Shown piece after piece: positions 33,758 to 46,900 of a stretch of DNA of 64,000 bases. Position numbers and translations under genes: made by a program. The notes under the pieces are model-generated. The model was not told the origin of the DNA and searched no databases. It saw only the letters and a program-made list of their open reading frames with translations. Source of the stretch: Durio zibethinus. Taxonomy: Eukaryota; Streptophyta; Magnoliopsida; Malvales; Malvaceae. Location: the NCBI RefSeq assembly GCF_002303985.1, contig NW_019167860.1:14857403-14921402 (forward strand), written 5' to 3'. Position 1 is the stretch's first letter. Every line of letters begins with the position of its first letter.

Positions 33758-35835
33758 CTAAAAACAGCTTAATTAAAGAAGTTTTATCTATGTTAAACTC
33801 GGCTTCTAGGGCACCATACCCATGTCAACACGAGAGAATTCGGGTACAGAATGTGTGTGATATTGGCACTAGTTATACAAACTCGGTCTTTCATGTGAGC
33901 CAAACCAAACACCAAAATGAAGAAAGTGAACAACAGAGACAACAATGGGAGATTGCTGGGTCATGTAAAAAAAAAAAAAAAACCAAAAATTAAACAAAAA
34001 AGGTCAACCGCATCAGATACTCATACCCAAATCCATGCAACTATGGTTGCTATATTTATGGTTTCAAATGTTGAAGTTTGTTCCTTTGCCAATTCGATGG
34101 TATATGCAAATAATTCTATAATCAAAATGAGCATAAAAATGAACTCCGTAACAAAGTAGACACTCACAGCAATCAGATCCCCAAATTGGCTAGTGAACTT
34201 TGTTCCTATACAGCTCCTCACAAGTCCCAACATAGTTGAACCTTCCATTCAAATACATATGTTACAATGTGAGCATGCCAAAGATATTAATGATACAAAT
34301 GCCAACTAGATAACCGGATAAAAGATTAAAAATTTGTTATAAAAAAGTTTCCAAGAGAAACATACGGTCTTTCACATCAATGGGCATTGCAATCTTGTCA
34401 AGCGCAGCAATAGCATCCTCCAAAGCCTTATTGTATGCTGCAAACGAAATGGCTCTTCATCAAATGCTAAGTGATGATTCAAAAGCAGAGGTTAAGAATC
34501 TAGCAGCGCTTCTAAGTTACATTACCTCGACAAATTACTGTTGGATGATAATTTTTGTCAATAAAGGCTTCTGCAACATGAAGCATCTCACCAGCTAAAC
34601 CAAAAAATACACCAAATATAAGTACTAAAAGCAATGGTATCCTAACAAATCAATTACATCATCACAAAAAAAAAAAAGGGGACAACTGCATGAACCCAGA
34701 GCAATCTCAATTATATTATAACCACATTCAAAATGTCAGATTCCAACTGTGAAGCTAATCTCATTAAAAATCCACTGAGCTTATTAAAATTTAAGAGTTC
34801 TCAAAAACATGTTATAGATAAGAATAAAATTGAAATATAAACTAACGTATACAAAAATATCTAACATAGCACAAATATACAGCATTGCGCAGCATAAATA
34901 TATACCAAGAACAATGACAGATGTAGTTCCATCTCCAACTTCTTCATCTTGAGTACGGCTCAATTCAATCATTGACTGCCATGAACAATCAAAACAGATA
35001 AGGAAGTACGGAAATAAGAAAGACAAGAGGAAAAAAAGCATTCACATTCTGAAGCAAATGAAATAGAGAAGCTTGGTGGAATATCATGCCTTTGCTGCTG
35101 GATGTGCAAGATCTAACTCACGTAGAATGGCATTCCCATCATTAGTAACAACAATACCTGGTAGAAACCAAAACCATATAATGATCCTTATTGCTCGTTC
35201 AAGAAGAGTGCATTTAAAGGGTAATAAAATGCTTGTGGGAAACAAAAACAGCCGCACTGGAAATGGAAATAGGGTATCCTTGTGGCATAAATAGCATCAT
35301 TAAATAACATCATTAAAGGCCTAAAATGGGTTACCTCCAGCAGCATCAAGGAGCATTTTCAACATGGATCGAGGACCCAATGTTGTTCGAATGATGTCAG
35401 CAACAGCCTGTAAAGTCATTTTGGTCAGTGAACATTGAACAGACAAAGAAAAATGAAAATCATATTGAAGACCCAAAGCATGTTGAATTTTGCTTTCTTA
35501 GATAGATATATAGTCCATAATCAGAACTCAGAAACAAACACTGGTTTTACATTTTTTTCTAATATTTAAGCAGATTATTCCGCAATTTGATTTCAGATTA
35601 AAACAAAGTAACTAGAAAGAGTGAAAAAAAAAAAAAGGAAGGGAGGAAATTACCTTGGAGGCTTGGATATTAGCATGGTGAACTTTGGTCCCAGACTCCC
35701 GTTTCAACGAATCCTCTGCGTATTTCAGTGATTTTTAGGGACATTTTGAATCTAGTAAACCATTTTAAGATTGGAATGCATTGAAAGAAAAGAAAAGAAA
35801 AGAAACTTACTTAGAACGAGAACTGGAGCGTGCAT
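30770..35835 (-). CDS. CCT3: CCT3, gamma subunit of the cytosolic chaperonin CCT/TRiC
   Basis: Thirteen exons: 35835-35811, 35715-35654, 35407-35335, 35157-35090, 34975-34906, 34594-34526, 34437-34366, 34241-34168, 33492-32830, 32751-32626, 32464-32360, 32274-32200, 30961-30770. They join in frame to 1674 nt (557 residues plus TGA), the usual length of plant CCT gamma. The protein begins MHAPVLVLKDSLKRESGTK and ends EADADGEQILPD. Group II chaperonin ATP-site motifs are present: LGPRSMLKML near residue 42, GDGTTS at 90-95 and GGGATE near 410-415. Equatorial, intermediate and apical domains are complete. CCT folds actin, tubulin and other cytosolic proteins as a ring of eight different subunits. 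No stop or frameshift was seen. All introns are GT-AG except the fourth, which has a GC donor (AAG|GCATGA at 35090/35089). The large last intron (30962-32199) shows no gene. Confidence 0.97.
33724..33754. repeat. (ATT)n microsatellite in a CCT3 intron
   Basis: About ten ATT/TTA trinucleotides in a row within the intron between exons 8 and 9. Confidence 0.93.
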
Positions 35836-35938
35836 GATTTATGATTTGTTTTGTGTTAAAACTTAACTATTGAAAACAAACTAAACTGCAAAACCTCTCT
35901 ATCTTTCTGCTTTCTGCCCACTTTCTAGTTTCTACCGC

Positions 35939-35948
35939 AAAACCCTAC
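35939..35948 (+). promoter_or_regulatory. Telo-box-like element upstream of CCT3
   Basis: AAAACCCTAC, matching the plant interstitial telomere motif (AAACCCTA), lies about 105 bp upstream of the CCT3 ATG within a CT-rich leader/promoter stretch. Telo-boxes are known near start sites of plant genes for translation and growth-related functions. Functional relevance here is inference. Confidence 0.4.
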
Positions 35949-36359
35949 AACCCTCCCCTTTTTTTCTCTCTTTTCTTTTGCACGGGAGGTTTGAAACACG
36001 AGCTGCTAGCGTGGGTTTTCTTGGTTTTCTTTTGTCGAGAGGCCCAATTTTGTTTTCTCTTTGCTTAATGGTTACGCTGTTGTGCTAAAGGATGGTAACG
36101 TAGTTGGCCCAAAAGAAATTGGTAACGGTTTGTTGCAACCATGTTTACGTATTCGTTTGAATAGACATGTGAGATTGATTTAAGATTAAAAGTAATGGTG
36201 ATAATGAGACTAAAGTTTTTGTGACCCACAATGGCCACTTTGATGGCAGTGATAGAAATCGTTCCGGAGAAGATCAAACATTGTTGCCTTTATTGTTGAC
36301 GAAGTTAATGTTTTGGTAGACCAACGGTTCGTTAATAGTATCCTTCGTATCATTCTTAA

Positions 36360-38750
36360 TGCTAGATGATAACTTTATAAAATAAAGTTATTTAAATTTA
36401 TTTTTAGTGCTTAATGAGTTATTTTTCTTAATTTTTGGTAAAATAAGATGTTTTTTACTTTTAATATGCTTAATTTGTCATTTTGTAGAAATCTTAAAAA
36501 AAAAAATTGAATCTTGACGAATCTTAGAAGTTTTTAATCAATTTTGTATGATTTTTAATATATTTAGAGTAATCTTGGATGGTTCTTGATATGTTCATGC
36601 TGATTCTTGGAGTTTTTGAAAATTTTTGGAGTTGGAGTGATGAAATTATTTAAGATTTAAGAATAGTTGAATCTTGATAAAAAATTTATGAAAGTCATGC
36701 TAAAATGAAGAAAATACAAGTTCGGCTATATAGGGGCAAATTTAAATTTTAAAGAATTGAGTGCAAGTTCACAGTGTTTTATGTAAGTGCACATGCATGG
36801 GATCATTGTGAGAGGACTTGGCAACAAGTATAACCTCATTGGCCAAGAGAAATGATTTGAATGCCGAGTTTTAAATATATTCATATTTGAAATAGAATTT
36901 GAGTATTCTTATTCTAAGTGAAAATTCCAAGCTTGAATAAGAGTTTTTTAAAATTTGAAATTTAAATCTATTCCTATTCTAAGTTAGCATGATGATATGG
37001 AATTGGAATTTATATTTGTTTGGAGAGCATTAAACTAGAATTGGAGTATTGCTATTCTAAGTGAGAATTCCAAGCTTGAATAAGAGAGTTTTAAATTTTA
37101 AAATTTAAATCTATTCCTATTTGAAGTAGAATTGGAGTATTCTTATTCTAAGTGAGAATTCCAAGCTTGAATAAGAGTTTTTTAAAATTTGAAATTTAAA
37201 TCTATTCCTATTTGAAATTTAAATCTATTCATATTCTAAGTTAGCATGATGATATGGAATTGGAATTTATATTTGTTTGGAGAGCATTAAACTAGAATTG
37301 AAGTATTCCTATTCTAAATGAGAATTCCAAGCTTGAATAAGAGAGTTTTAAATTTTGAAATTTAAATCTATTCCTATTCTAAGTAGGACTTACATGAGAC
37401 TTTTAAAAAAGGGGTGACATGTTAAGGGATTTAAATTTAGAATTCAAATTTCTCTTAAAAAAGACTCCAACTTGAAGGTAAACTATAAGAAATTTTCAAA
37501 AAGCACTGAATCTACTATATGTTGAAGATTTCATTCTAGAAGGTTGCCTAGGATTCAAAATAACTTAGCAGTTTTTCTTTTATCATAAAGAACTTTATCC
37601 GCATACCATTCTTCAATTTTAAAAGATTTAAAGTTTAAAAAACCATGAAAAATAATTAAGTAGTTAAAACTTTCAAGCAACTTAAGTTAAGACTTTGAAA
37701 GCTGCTTGAGAGAGTTTAAAATAGAACAAGACTCTTTTCTACAAAAAAAGGTTAGCTGTACAACACTCTTGTTTTGTAAGTGCTAAGTAAGCAAGATTTA
37801 TCCAAATGACATAAAGAAAAGACAAGTCAACAAGATTTATCTAAGTTAACACCTAATATAATCAAGATTCGATCTACATGCATTTAATAGAAAAAAGTCA
37901 ACCTATCTATTAATGATACATTTAAAGAAAGTTTCTTATTCAAGATACCAAGCAAGATTAAATTACACCACTTCAAGAGACCAAAACCAAAACCAAGATT
38001 GATCTAGAGTTTGCTTTGTAGTCTTTTCTTATAAATAGCTACATTTAGGTTGGAGGAAATTTATGGACTTAAGAACAATCCTTAGTTTTAAGATTTCTTT
38101 TCTAGTTTTTTAGTTCTTTATTTTTAGATTAGTTTCGGTTTAGGTGACAGACCAATCTTGTTCTCATTTTTTATTCTTGATTGTAAGTTTTCATTTTAGT
38201 TATTTTAAATTCAGTTCTTTCTATGTACTTTTTGTTCTTTAAATTCAAGTTCATTTAAAATTCAATTTCAATTCTATTCTTATCGCTTTTAAATTTCAGT
38301 TTCAAGTTTCTGTGTCTAATTTATTTGCAATCTTTAATTTCATATTTAGTTTTTTTAAAAGGCTTTTTGTTTTGCTTTGAATTCCATACTTTATAATTTT
38401 AGATTTAAGTTTGAATTTAGGGTTTTAACGACATGAAATTAATTTGCTCTAAACTAGTTACTATTGTTTTGCTTTCAATTTCAATTCACCTTTATGCACT
38501 TTTTTTTTATTTCTTGCTTTAAATTTAGGGTTGAAATTATGTTATCTTTACTTTTAAGCCTTGTTATTCTTAGTTCTTACGTTAGTTAATTTAATTATAA
38601 GGTTTTAAGTTTAATACAATTAGTTATTTGACGTTTGCATTAACTTATATTTGATTTCATCTTAATTTATTGTTATTCCATGCTTTTAATATTATAACAA
38701 ATTTGGTAATTTGTAGTCATTTTTCTAAATAATGCATAATATTTTGTCAT
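36360..38750 (+). mobile_element. Probable LTR-derived block (solo LTR?), ends not fixed
   Basis: No coding sequence. The composition and order resemble the solo LTR at 7130-9381 read on its own strand: an opening rich in TTTTTAGTGCTTAATGAG-type sequence, a middle with the GAATTCCAAGCTTGAATAAG repeats, a TATA motif (TTATAAATAG at 38029-38038) followed by GGTTGGAGGAAATTTATG, then long T-rich sequence. One possible start is the TG at 36367; no matching end with target duplication was found. Treat as a retrotransposon relic. Confidence 0.35.
36885..37395. repeat. 234-bp tandem repeat with internal half-repeats
   Basis: GAGTATTCTTATTCTAAGTG occurs at 36901 and again at 37135. Each 234-bp unit contains a second, variant copy of the same block (GAATTCCAAGCTTGAATAAG, then AAATTTAAATCTATTCCTAT). 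A GATGATATGGAATTGG spacer is also shared by both units. This is higher-order tandem duplication inside the presumed LTR relic. Confidence 0.85.
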
Positions 38751-39421
38751 GCAAAGTATGTCAAAAGTGATGAATACTATAATTCATCACATTTTTCTAT
38801 TGTTTTATTATTTTATATAACAAACTATAAAATCTTCACATGATAATATCACCAAAAGCTTGCCCCAAAATTTATTGTCAAATATAAATGGTGGAAAATT
38901 TTTTATGATATTTCGATGTTTAGGTGAAGTTATAATTTTGTCACAAATTTAAAACTTTATCTATGATATATTTTGTCTGATTTTTACATTTTCTTTTGGA
39001 ATTCGAATAAACAAAGAAAATCCAAGAAATGGGTTTTTTTTTTTTTTTTCAATTGTTTAAGAATTTTGATAAACCAATGTAGTTTTTCTTTTCAAAATTT
39101 TCTCATTGAGTATGACAATTTTTCTCTTATGAACCCTAATTTTCTAAGCAGCTAAACAGAGGACAATGTTTTTCTTATTTCTATTATGCTTTTCGTCTTT
39201 ACTGATTTTTTTTAAAGGATTTTGTCATTACTATTAAAATTGGAGCATTGTGTTTCTTTTTGTTACTCAAGGACTTAATTTTGGCTTATTGAAATTATTG
39301 CTATAGATATAAGGATAAGCTACTAGAGCTTGATATTAAAGTAAGGATCCATTTATTATTATTTTTTTACATTGTTTACTTAAAGAGATCCTTTATAATT
39401 GATTAAGTTATTTTCTGTCTG

Positions 39422-39616
39422 ATGAATTGTCTTTATGGTGGACAAAACAATGCCAAAGAGGATTTGGAAAACAATAACAATGATGATGTTCTTTTAGAAC
39501 TTATTGAAACTGAGGAAAATGAAGAACAGAATGTTAAAGACAAAACTACTTGCAAGACATCAAAGTACATAACCAAATATGAGCGTGCTAGAATCTTGGG
39601 TACTTGTGCCTTGTAA
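39422..39616 (+). pseudogene. RPB6-like RNA polymerase subunit fragment
   Basis: The 64-codon frame contains an acidic Asn/Glu-rich part (EDLENNNNDDV, IETEENEEQ) and then KTSKYITKYERARILGT. That is the hallmark region of the shared RNA polymerase subunit 6 (RPB6; plant NRPB6/NRPD6/NRPE6), where KTSKYMTKYERARILGTRALQ is typical. It stops at TAA exactly where a Gln codon is expected. Two expected Arg are Cys and the expected Met is Ile, all explicable by C-to-T or G-to-A change. The conserved C-terminal half of RPB6 was not found downstream. It is therefore a truncated, methylation-decayed copy, not a working gene. Confidence 0.8.
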
Positions 39617-40092
39617 ATCAAGTTAGCTTAGTAAATTTTAGATTCATTTTTTCATGTTTGTCTGGAACTTTAAGCAACTACTTTTAATTGTGATATATCA
39701 GGCTACTTTAAGTACATTTGGAACTTATGCTTTTTATTTGAATGTGAATTCATGGATTTTTTGCTTTTCCATTTTGTTTATGTTATGTAGTTTTATGATA
39801 TTCTAATCTATTTATTATTTAAGTAGACAACTACAAACATTACCAAAGCTTGTATTGTTAGAGAAATGTTTCATGTTCAAACAATTATTGGTTTGAGGTT
39901 CTCAAAACAATGAATAGGAACATTACAAAGTGTTTTTTTAGAACTTAAAGAGTAAATTTGAATTATACTAGTTCTGTAGATCCTTGAAGTACTTACCTTC
40001 CTAAGTAGTTGTTTTTATTTATTTGAATGTAAATGTACAAATATTTGTATTGAATTTTCATAGCATATATGACATACCTTTCAAGTTGAAAC

Positions 40093-41170
40093 AGTTTAGT
40101 CACCACTTTACGCTTATTGCCTGTCATTGTGAAGGTGAAGGTGAAAATTTTATAACAATAGTAACCTCTACACAAAGTTTTGAGGGTGGTCAATTCAGCT
40201 TGACCTTGTTGAAGTTCTGACCCTAGAGTTCGATTATGGTGAAATATTTCAGTGGGGCAAGGTGTGCATTATTAGGCTGTATATTTACTAGATATGATGC
40301 TTCAATTTCAATATTCTAGCTTCCATTTCTATTTGTATGGTATGAATTTTTTTAACTTCATTCTCTGTAGGGAACAAGTACTATTTATAATCTTATCCTC
40401 GATAAAGTGTATTGCAATTATCGTAGATTGATGCACATTCGCATGAATTATCAACATTCATGCAAACTTAAATTCAAAGAGCAGCCTATTCTTAATCAGA
40501 ACCCTCACCAAGTTAGTTGTCAATCTAATTGTTTCTTAAGTTTCTTTCTAGTAACGATTCAGTTATTTTTCTCAAAATTCAAAAAATGAATTTTCTATGC
40601 AATTATTTTATCCTAGCCTAATTGCTTCATGTCCATATTAGTCAACCTTTTGTATCTCAAAAAAGTTATTTTTTGTGAAAAATTGTTTATCATGTCTTAC
40701 ATTAACTTAGGTCTATAGGTTTGTTGAAGACCTTTTGGGTAAAAATGTTGCAACATTAATTGGTAAATGGGATGACAACATGTATTATATCAGTGCTAAT
40801 GAGAATGGCAACCAAAAGATTGCAGTCCTTCATCAAATGCCTCGTTGCTATGAAAGAGGTACAAACCACCTCCTAATCTAACTCGCTACAACTTAACATC
40901 ATTTGCAATCCACTAAATGAGCTAACACTAGGACTACAAGTAGAGATGATTTGTTACATCATTTTCTCATAAGCATTTTCATTTTCCTCTTATGCATATC
41001 TAATTGTTTTCTATAGCTTTTTTTGAGTCGAGGTATTTGATTATGGATTAAAGAAAAGTTCTCACCTACAAATTTTAGGCTTGGATTGGACCGATGTCAT
41101 TTGGAGAATGGTGAGTATGATTAGCAAATGTAGAGAAACAACGGTTGGAAAGGAGGCAAAGAATGGTATC
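40093..41170 (+). pseudogene. Oxysterol-binding-protein-related (ORP) gene fragment
   Basis: Four exon-like pieces match the plant OSBP/ORP lipid-transfer domain in order. 40093-40261 has HCEGEGE and LEFDYGEIFQWGK (in another frame). 40371-40511 has STIYNLILDKVYCN, SCKLKFKEQ and NPHQV. 40719-40940 has VATLIGKWDDNMYY, RYNLTSFAI and LNEL. 41052-41130 has FRLGLDRCHLENGEY. Intron-like sequence with acceptor motifs (CTCTGTAG, GTCTATAG) separates them, so genomic DNA rather than mRNA was copied. Frameshifts, stops and lost residues (SHHF where SHHP is expected) show a pseudogene. The N-terminal part of an ORP (PH domain and the EQVSHHPP start) is missing or unrecognisable. Confidence 0.82.
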
Positions 41171-42639
41171 TTTCCATCTTTTCGGTTTTCATATATATGC
41201 TCATGCTTTGCTAACAAATGGTGTTGAGAGGACACTTTTTTAATGGTATGTTTTATGCATCTTGGCTTTTACATTTGTCAATATTTTAAATATGGTTTAA
41301 ATAAATTACCTGTGTTATGAATGAAGTGTTTGTTTTCTAAGTGGATTGAACCTTATTTTTTAGGGATAAACATGTGCGAGAAAAATCAGTGATATCAAAA
41401 TTTAATTCAATTCAATTTTAACTATAGAATATCGTACAATTCAAGTCTAGGAAGTAAAAGATGGTCATGATTCCTTGCTTTGTAATTGAAGTTTGTGATC
41501 TAAAAGATGGCATGAGGTGGCCTTTTTAGCCTGTCTATTTGTGCATGTTTACATATACATACACACATAAAAAGTCTCTCATTAAACTAAAATGTCAGTA
41601 TTTCCCAGAATATCTTCTTTTTTTTTGCCAAATTTCTTAGAATATGTTTTAGGCTAGAAAATTTAACAATAATGAGATAACAATTTCAGTATTGCATATT
41701 CAAACACATAATTGCTTATTAGTTATTTATTGGTAAAAAGTTAGTGAGAAAGTGCTATTAATTTTTTAAGAAAATTGACAACTTTACCCCACATTAAATT
41801 ATCTGGATATGTCTTTAATAACCATTGAATGATTTTGTACAAAGTATAATGGAAATGTAAATATTGTGACAATGTTAATGTAAATATTGTGACAATGTTC
41901 ACTGTAAAATAATGACACCTCATTCCAATTGATAATTAGCATGACAAATGGGAAATTGAATGTAGCACAGTTGTTGACTTGTTGGGTGATCATGTGTTTC
42001 ATCATTTTTAGAGTTCTTGTATGATAGGGAGGATATTTGACAAGAATAGTTAGGTGATCAATAAAATTTATCTCCCTTTATTCATATTTAAGTTTTTTTA
42101 ACTTGCATAAAATTTTATCCAAGATGACTTGATATCCTAATCAATAACTATCTTGTAACTTGTACACCAATTATATCAACATACATTAGAAACCATTTTG
42201 TAGCAATAAGAAATGAATCCTCTAATTGTTGACATGATTTTATATTGTGATGGCATGAAACATGATTAAATATGGGTTATTGTCTTTAATATTAGATATG
42301 TGGGTCCATTTTACATGGTTGATTTTACTTATTAATTTACTATCATTTTACTTTTTCTCATGAAGCACTGGTTGGTTTTTACGCAGACAAACTGTGTTGA
42401 TGAGCATAGATTGTGTAACGATCTCAAGATTGGGTGGTTTTCAATGTATTCTCTTGGCATTATCGTGTTTTTTGCATTGGCCGATTCATAATGGCCTTTG
42501 AAATTACTTGTACATTTAAATAATTCTTATGTTTTGCACAATATTACTCGTTAACTTCATATTGAAATTCATTTTTATTTCTTTAAAGATTTTATTTTAT
42601 TTAATTATAGTAAATATTGAAAGAAAAAAATAGTAAATT
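41171..42639. other. Non-coding stretch between ORP fragment and CACTA-like terminus
   Basis: No gene recognised. It contains a 27-bp direct repeat (TGTAAATATTGTGACAATGT at 41854 and again at about 41879) and ordinary AT-rich sequence. It may be the interior of the same transposon that carries the gene fragments. Confidence 0.55.
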
Positions 42640-42959
42640 TCTTACAAGAAAAAGTGAATTTTTTAATGTTGCAACATTTATAATGAAAAATGCCATTAAA
42701 TAACAAAAAACTAGCCATGTTTTTTTTTTTTTAAAATGTTACTAAATTTAACGGTGTTTGTACCAAAAAATAATGTTAAATTTAGTGGCATTTTGTCCAG
42801 AAACACTATTAAATTAGCAACATTTTAGAGAAAAGTGTCACTATATTTCTCTATGTAGGTATAGTCAACGTTTTTATAAGCATTTTTTACAAACATTGTG
42901 AATTGTTTAGTGGCTAAACATGAAAAAAAATGCCATTTAAGACCAATTCTCCTGTAATG
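42640..42959 (-). mobile_element. CACTA-like (En/Spm) transposon terminus with subterminal repeats
   Basis: Read from 42959 on the minus strand the sequence starts CATTACAGGAGAATTGGTCT, close to the CACTACA...AAT start of plant CACTA elements (one change in CACTA). It is followed by about 300 bp of iterated short motifs such as AATGCCAT, GCAACATTT and TAAATTTA-G in both orientations, as in CACTA subterminal regions. The next three bases outward are TAT, a possible 3-bp target site. The partner end was not found. No transposase was seen. Confidence 0.5.
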
Positions 42960-43975
42960 TATAATTTTTCCTACACATAATCATATTATGAACTTAATTT
43001 TAGTTTCGTAGATTAGAATGTCTTTTTAAGAAACTCATGTGAAGTTTTGGATCTTTTTTTAAAAGATAACATATTCATTTAGGTAATCAATTATACTTAA
43101 AAAAAAAAAATTAATAAAGACCCTTAAATTTATGTATAGTGATAAAATTATGAATTTATACATTATGATAGACATCAAAAGAATCATATCATGTGTTTTT
43201 TATATAATTATCGATAATAAAAAATACAAATTATTTATATATTAAATGTAATTTAATACTATAATTTTGTAGTAATTAATAGTGTATTTTAGAATACATT
43301 TTAAAAACTAAAGTATATAAATTAATAGTGCATTGACTCTTAAATTAATAGTGTCAATATTTTTAGCATTTTAGAATTCTCTTAAAAGTCAAATACAAAT
43401 TTTAATTACATATTAACTTCTATATAACATTTTTGTAAACTTCACATCAATATATATGTAAATAGTATAAAACATAAATATGTAAGTACTTTGGATATTT
43501 ATTTGAAAATAGTACAAACTAAAGTGATGAGCCAATTTATTAATAAAAACTATTAATCATGAAATTGGATTGAGAAAATGCAAAATTTTTTATAAGATAT
43601 AGTACTTAAAAGTGTCTAAGTTGATTTTGAGCGATAATGTTATGTATTCATTATTAAAAATAAAAAAATAATTGTTCATTATTTAGATAGCAATTTAAAA
43701 TTTATTCAATATTGTTGCTTTATATATATATATTTTTAGGTACGACTCACTGCTTTTTGTTATTGCCTTTTAATCAATAAAAGATTAATTAGAAGTTCAT
43801 CATCTCATTGATATATTATTTTTAATTACAAAATAGATAATCATAGAATTTTTAATTACAATTCAACAATTCTTTATTTATGAGCATTTGGAGCGCATAC
43901 TATTCTACATATTTATATTTGATATTATTTTTTTATACAAAAGAAAAAACCTGAAAAACAAGTATGTAAGAATGG
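42960..43975. other. AT-rich spacer downstream of the receptor-kinase gene
   Basis: No gene. It is very AT-rich, and the part nearest 43975 is the presumed 3' UTR and flank of the minus-strand receptor kinase. Confidence 0.6.
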
Positions 43976-46900
43976 CTAGCGACTTGAGACTTGACTAATA
44001 GAAGCAGTGGCATTAGATGCTGAGGAGGCAGTTGATGTGGACGTGTCTTGTCCAATCTTTTTATCTGATTCAATGAAAGTCGGCATAGTAATTGGTCTAC
44101 GTTCCATTGATCCTTTGCTTTTTAGCAACACAACAACTTCAGACATGGTTGGCCTCAGAGAAGCGGCTGACTGAGTACACATCAATGCTATTTCCATTAT
44201 TCTTCTCACATCTTCTACTTCATATTCATTTGGATCTAAGCTTCCGTCCACTATTTCTAGGTGCATGTTATTCTCGTACAATGTCCATGCCTGTTTAAAC
44301 AAACCATGGACATCAAAACCATCCAACTAAATAATTGGTTCTTGTACAATCCAATGGTTTATGGGAAAACTATCCTATGTAAAGATGTTGGTCTTTTATG
44401 TAAGTACTAACCTAAGATTATTATGTGAAAATTAGAACACCATACATAAATTAAAGAGATTAAGTATACTTGTTTGGATAGTCAATGTGAAATCGTGGAA
44501 ACAAAATGATCTTTGAAATGGCTATGGTTTTTTTTTTCGTTCTTCTCTTGTTAGTGGTTTCTTAATAGGTAGTTGCTAAATCTGAGAAGTAAAGAGAGGA
44601 TTTTAGCCTTCTTAATTAAAATAACTTTAGTAACCTTTCCATTAAAATCTTACTAGGTCAAAGGCCTACACAATTGTTATATCATACTAATTTAATAAGA
44701 TGTGCAAAACCTACATTTAGGTGACACATTAAATTAATTGGGCTTTTATGCTTGTCTCGTATAGGACTAAATCCATAAGCCGATTTTATTAAATCAAAAT
44801 CACCAATTAATAGTAGCCAACTTGCCAAAAATGCTAACATTATCCTAATTAAACAATACTAATTAGGTTGTTTGATTTTAAGAAAACATAATTTAAAAAA
44901 TAAGACTCAAAGCTGGTTAATTTTACTTTGACATGGCTACAGTTTTAAAAATAATTTAGCCATTGACATAACATCTAATGATCCTATCCAATCAAACCAA
45001 ATAATACCGAATCATGGTTGCCGTTATGCCCTTTATTAACATAAGATCAATCCATGGTTACAAGTAGCAAAGACTCTATTGACAATGGATTTTAGTGTGG
45101 TTATGTAGTAAGAAAATAACACCTAAAAATGATCTTAATGAGTCATTTTCATTATCAATCTCCTTGCTGATTTCTCTAAACTTACTGAGAAATGTCAATA
45201 GCATCCAGATGTACCTGTATGTTTCCTTAATATCCTCAAGATTACTTGTTACTATTATTTATGAAACATACCCAAAATTTATGAAAATCATACTTAAGAT
45301 AGATACCAAATCTTAAAACTTTACAATGCATATAGCAAACTTTAATTTTTCAAGTGTATATGTACTAACATAATAAATAACAACAAAAAATGTTAACCAG
45401 TGATGATTATCATTCAAGTATGAAATCAAATATTACATAGATATTTCAAATATAAAAAAAAAAAGATCCAACATAAAGATAAACCATGATGTGTGAGTAT
45501 AAAGCACAATGATATACTCATTTTAATAAATTACATCAAAAGACCTCAGAATACCGATATTGTCAATATGTTTACTAAACACTATAGGTTTTAATCAATT
45601 AGTTAAATGATCAATAATCATATTGCCAGTCTTTATGTGTTTGACAACAACCTTACCATTTTTCACAAAATCTCTGACTTTAAGATATTTAATCTTCAAA
45701 TGCTTAGATCCACTAGTGCTCTTGTTGTTCTTAGAAAACAACACAACAGACTTATTATCACAATAAATCTTTAATGGTCTAAAATTAGAATTAATAATTC
45801 AAAGACCTAAAATAAAATTCTTAAGCTAAATTCTCTGTGTAATAGCTCCATAGCATGCTACAAACTTAGCCTGTATGGTAAAAGAAGCTAAGAGTGTTTG
45901 CTTCACACTCTTTCAAAACACAACTTCTTCAGCTAATATAACAATATATCCTAAAATGGACTTTATGCCATTTTGACAACCAGTGAAGTCAGAATATATA
46001 TACCAAACTATCTTAAGATTGTCCACCTTTCTGTAGACCAACATATGGTCTTTACTTTTTTACAAAAACCTCATCACTCTGTTAGTAGTAACCCAATGAT
46101 CCATACCAAGATTAGAAATATATCTCCTTAGAATTCCCTTTACAAAAGCAATATTTGGCCTAGTGCAGACCTGTGCATACATAAGACTCCTAACTGTATT
46201 AGAATATGGTATATTTTTCATAGATTCTTTCTCCAAATCATTTTTTGGGCATTAACTAAGATTAAGTTTATCATATTTCACAATGGGTGTATCTTCAACT
46301 TTACAGTTCTACATGTTAAATCTACTTAACACACGATCAATGTGAGATCTTTATGATAGTCTCAATAGATTTTAGGACCCATTTCTATGAATTTCAATCC
46401 TAAGAACAAAGAAGGCATCTTCATGATCTTTCTTATCAAAAGTCTTGAACAACAACAGCTTAGTTTTATGTAATAAACCAACATCATTACAAGCTAGCAT
46501 ATATCATTCACATACAAAATAAGAAAGATACAATTACTCCCATTAATTTTAAAGCATATGCATTGATCAACTTTATTTTTCTTAAAATTGAGGGAAGTAA
46601 CTACCTCATCAAATTTTAGATACCAATATCTAGAAGCTTGCTTAAGGCCATAAATTGACTTCTTAAGCTAACATACCAAATGCTCTTTTCTATATTCCTA
46701 AAATCCATTCAGCTATACCATATAAACCTATTTTTTGAGATCACCCTTGAGAAAAGCCGTCTTTATATCCATCTCATGAAGCTAAAAGTCAAAATGTGCT
46801 ACCAAGATTCTAATGATCCTAAATGAATCTTTAGAAGACACTAGTGAAAAAGTTTCATTATAATCCATTTATTTCCTCTGAGTAAATCATTTTGCCACTA

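Noticed and set aside
36360..38860. Exact solo-LTR borders TG at 36367 to CA near 38852
   Set aside because: Flanking pentamers do not match and the end lacks an inverted repeat, so only a tentative relic is reported.
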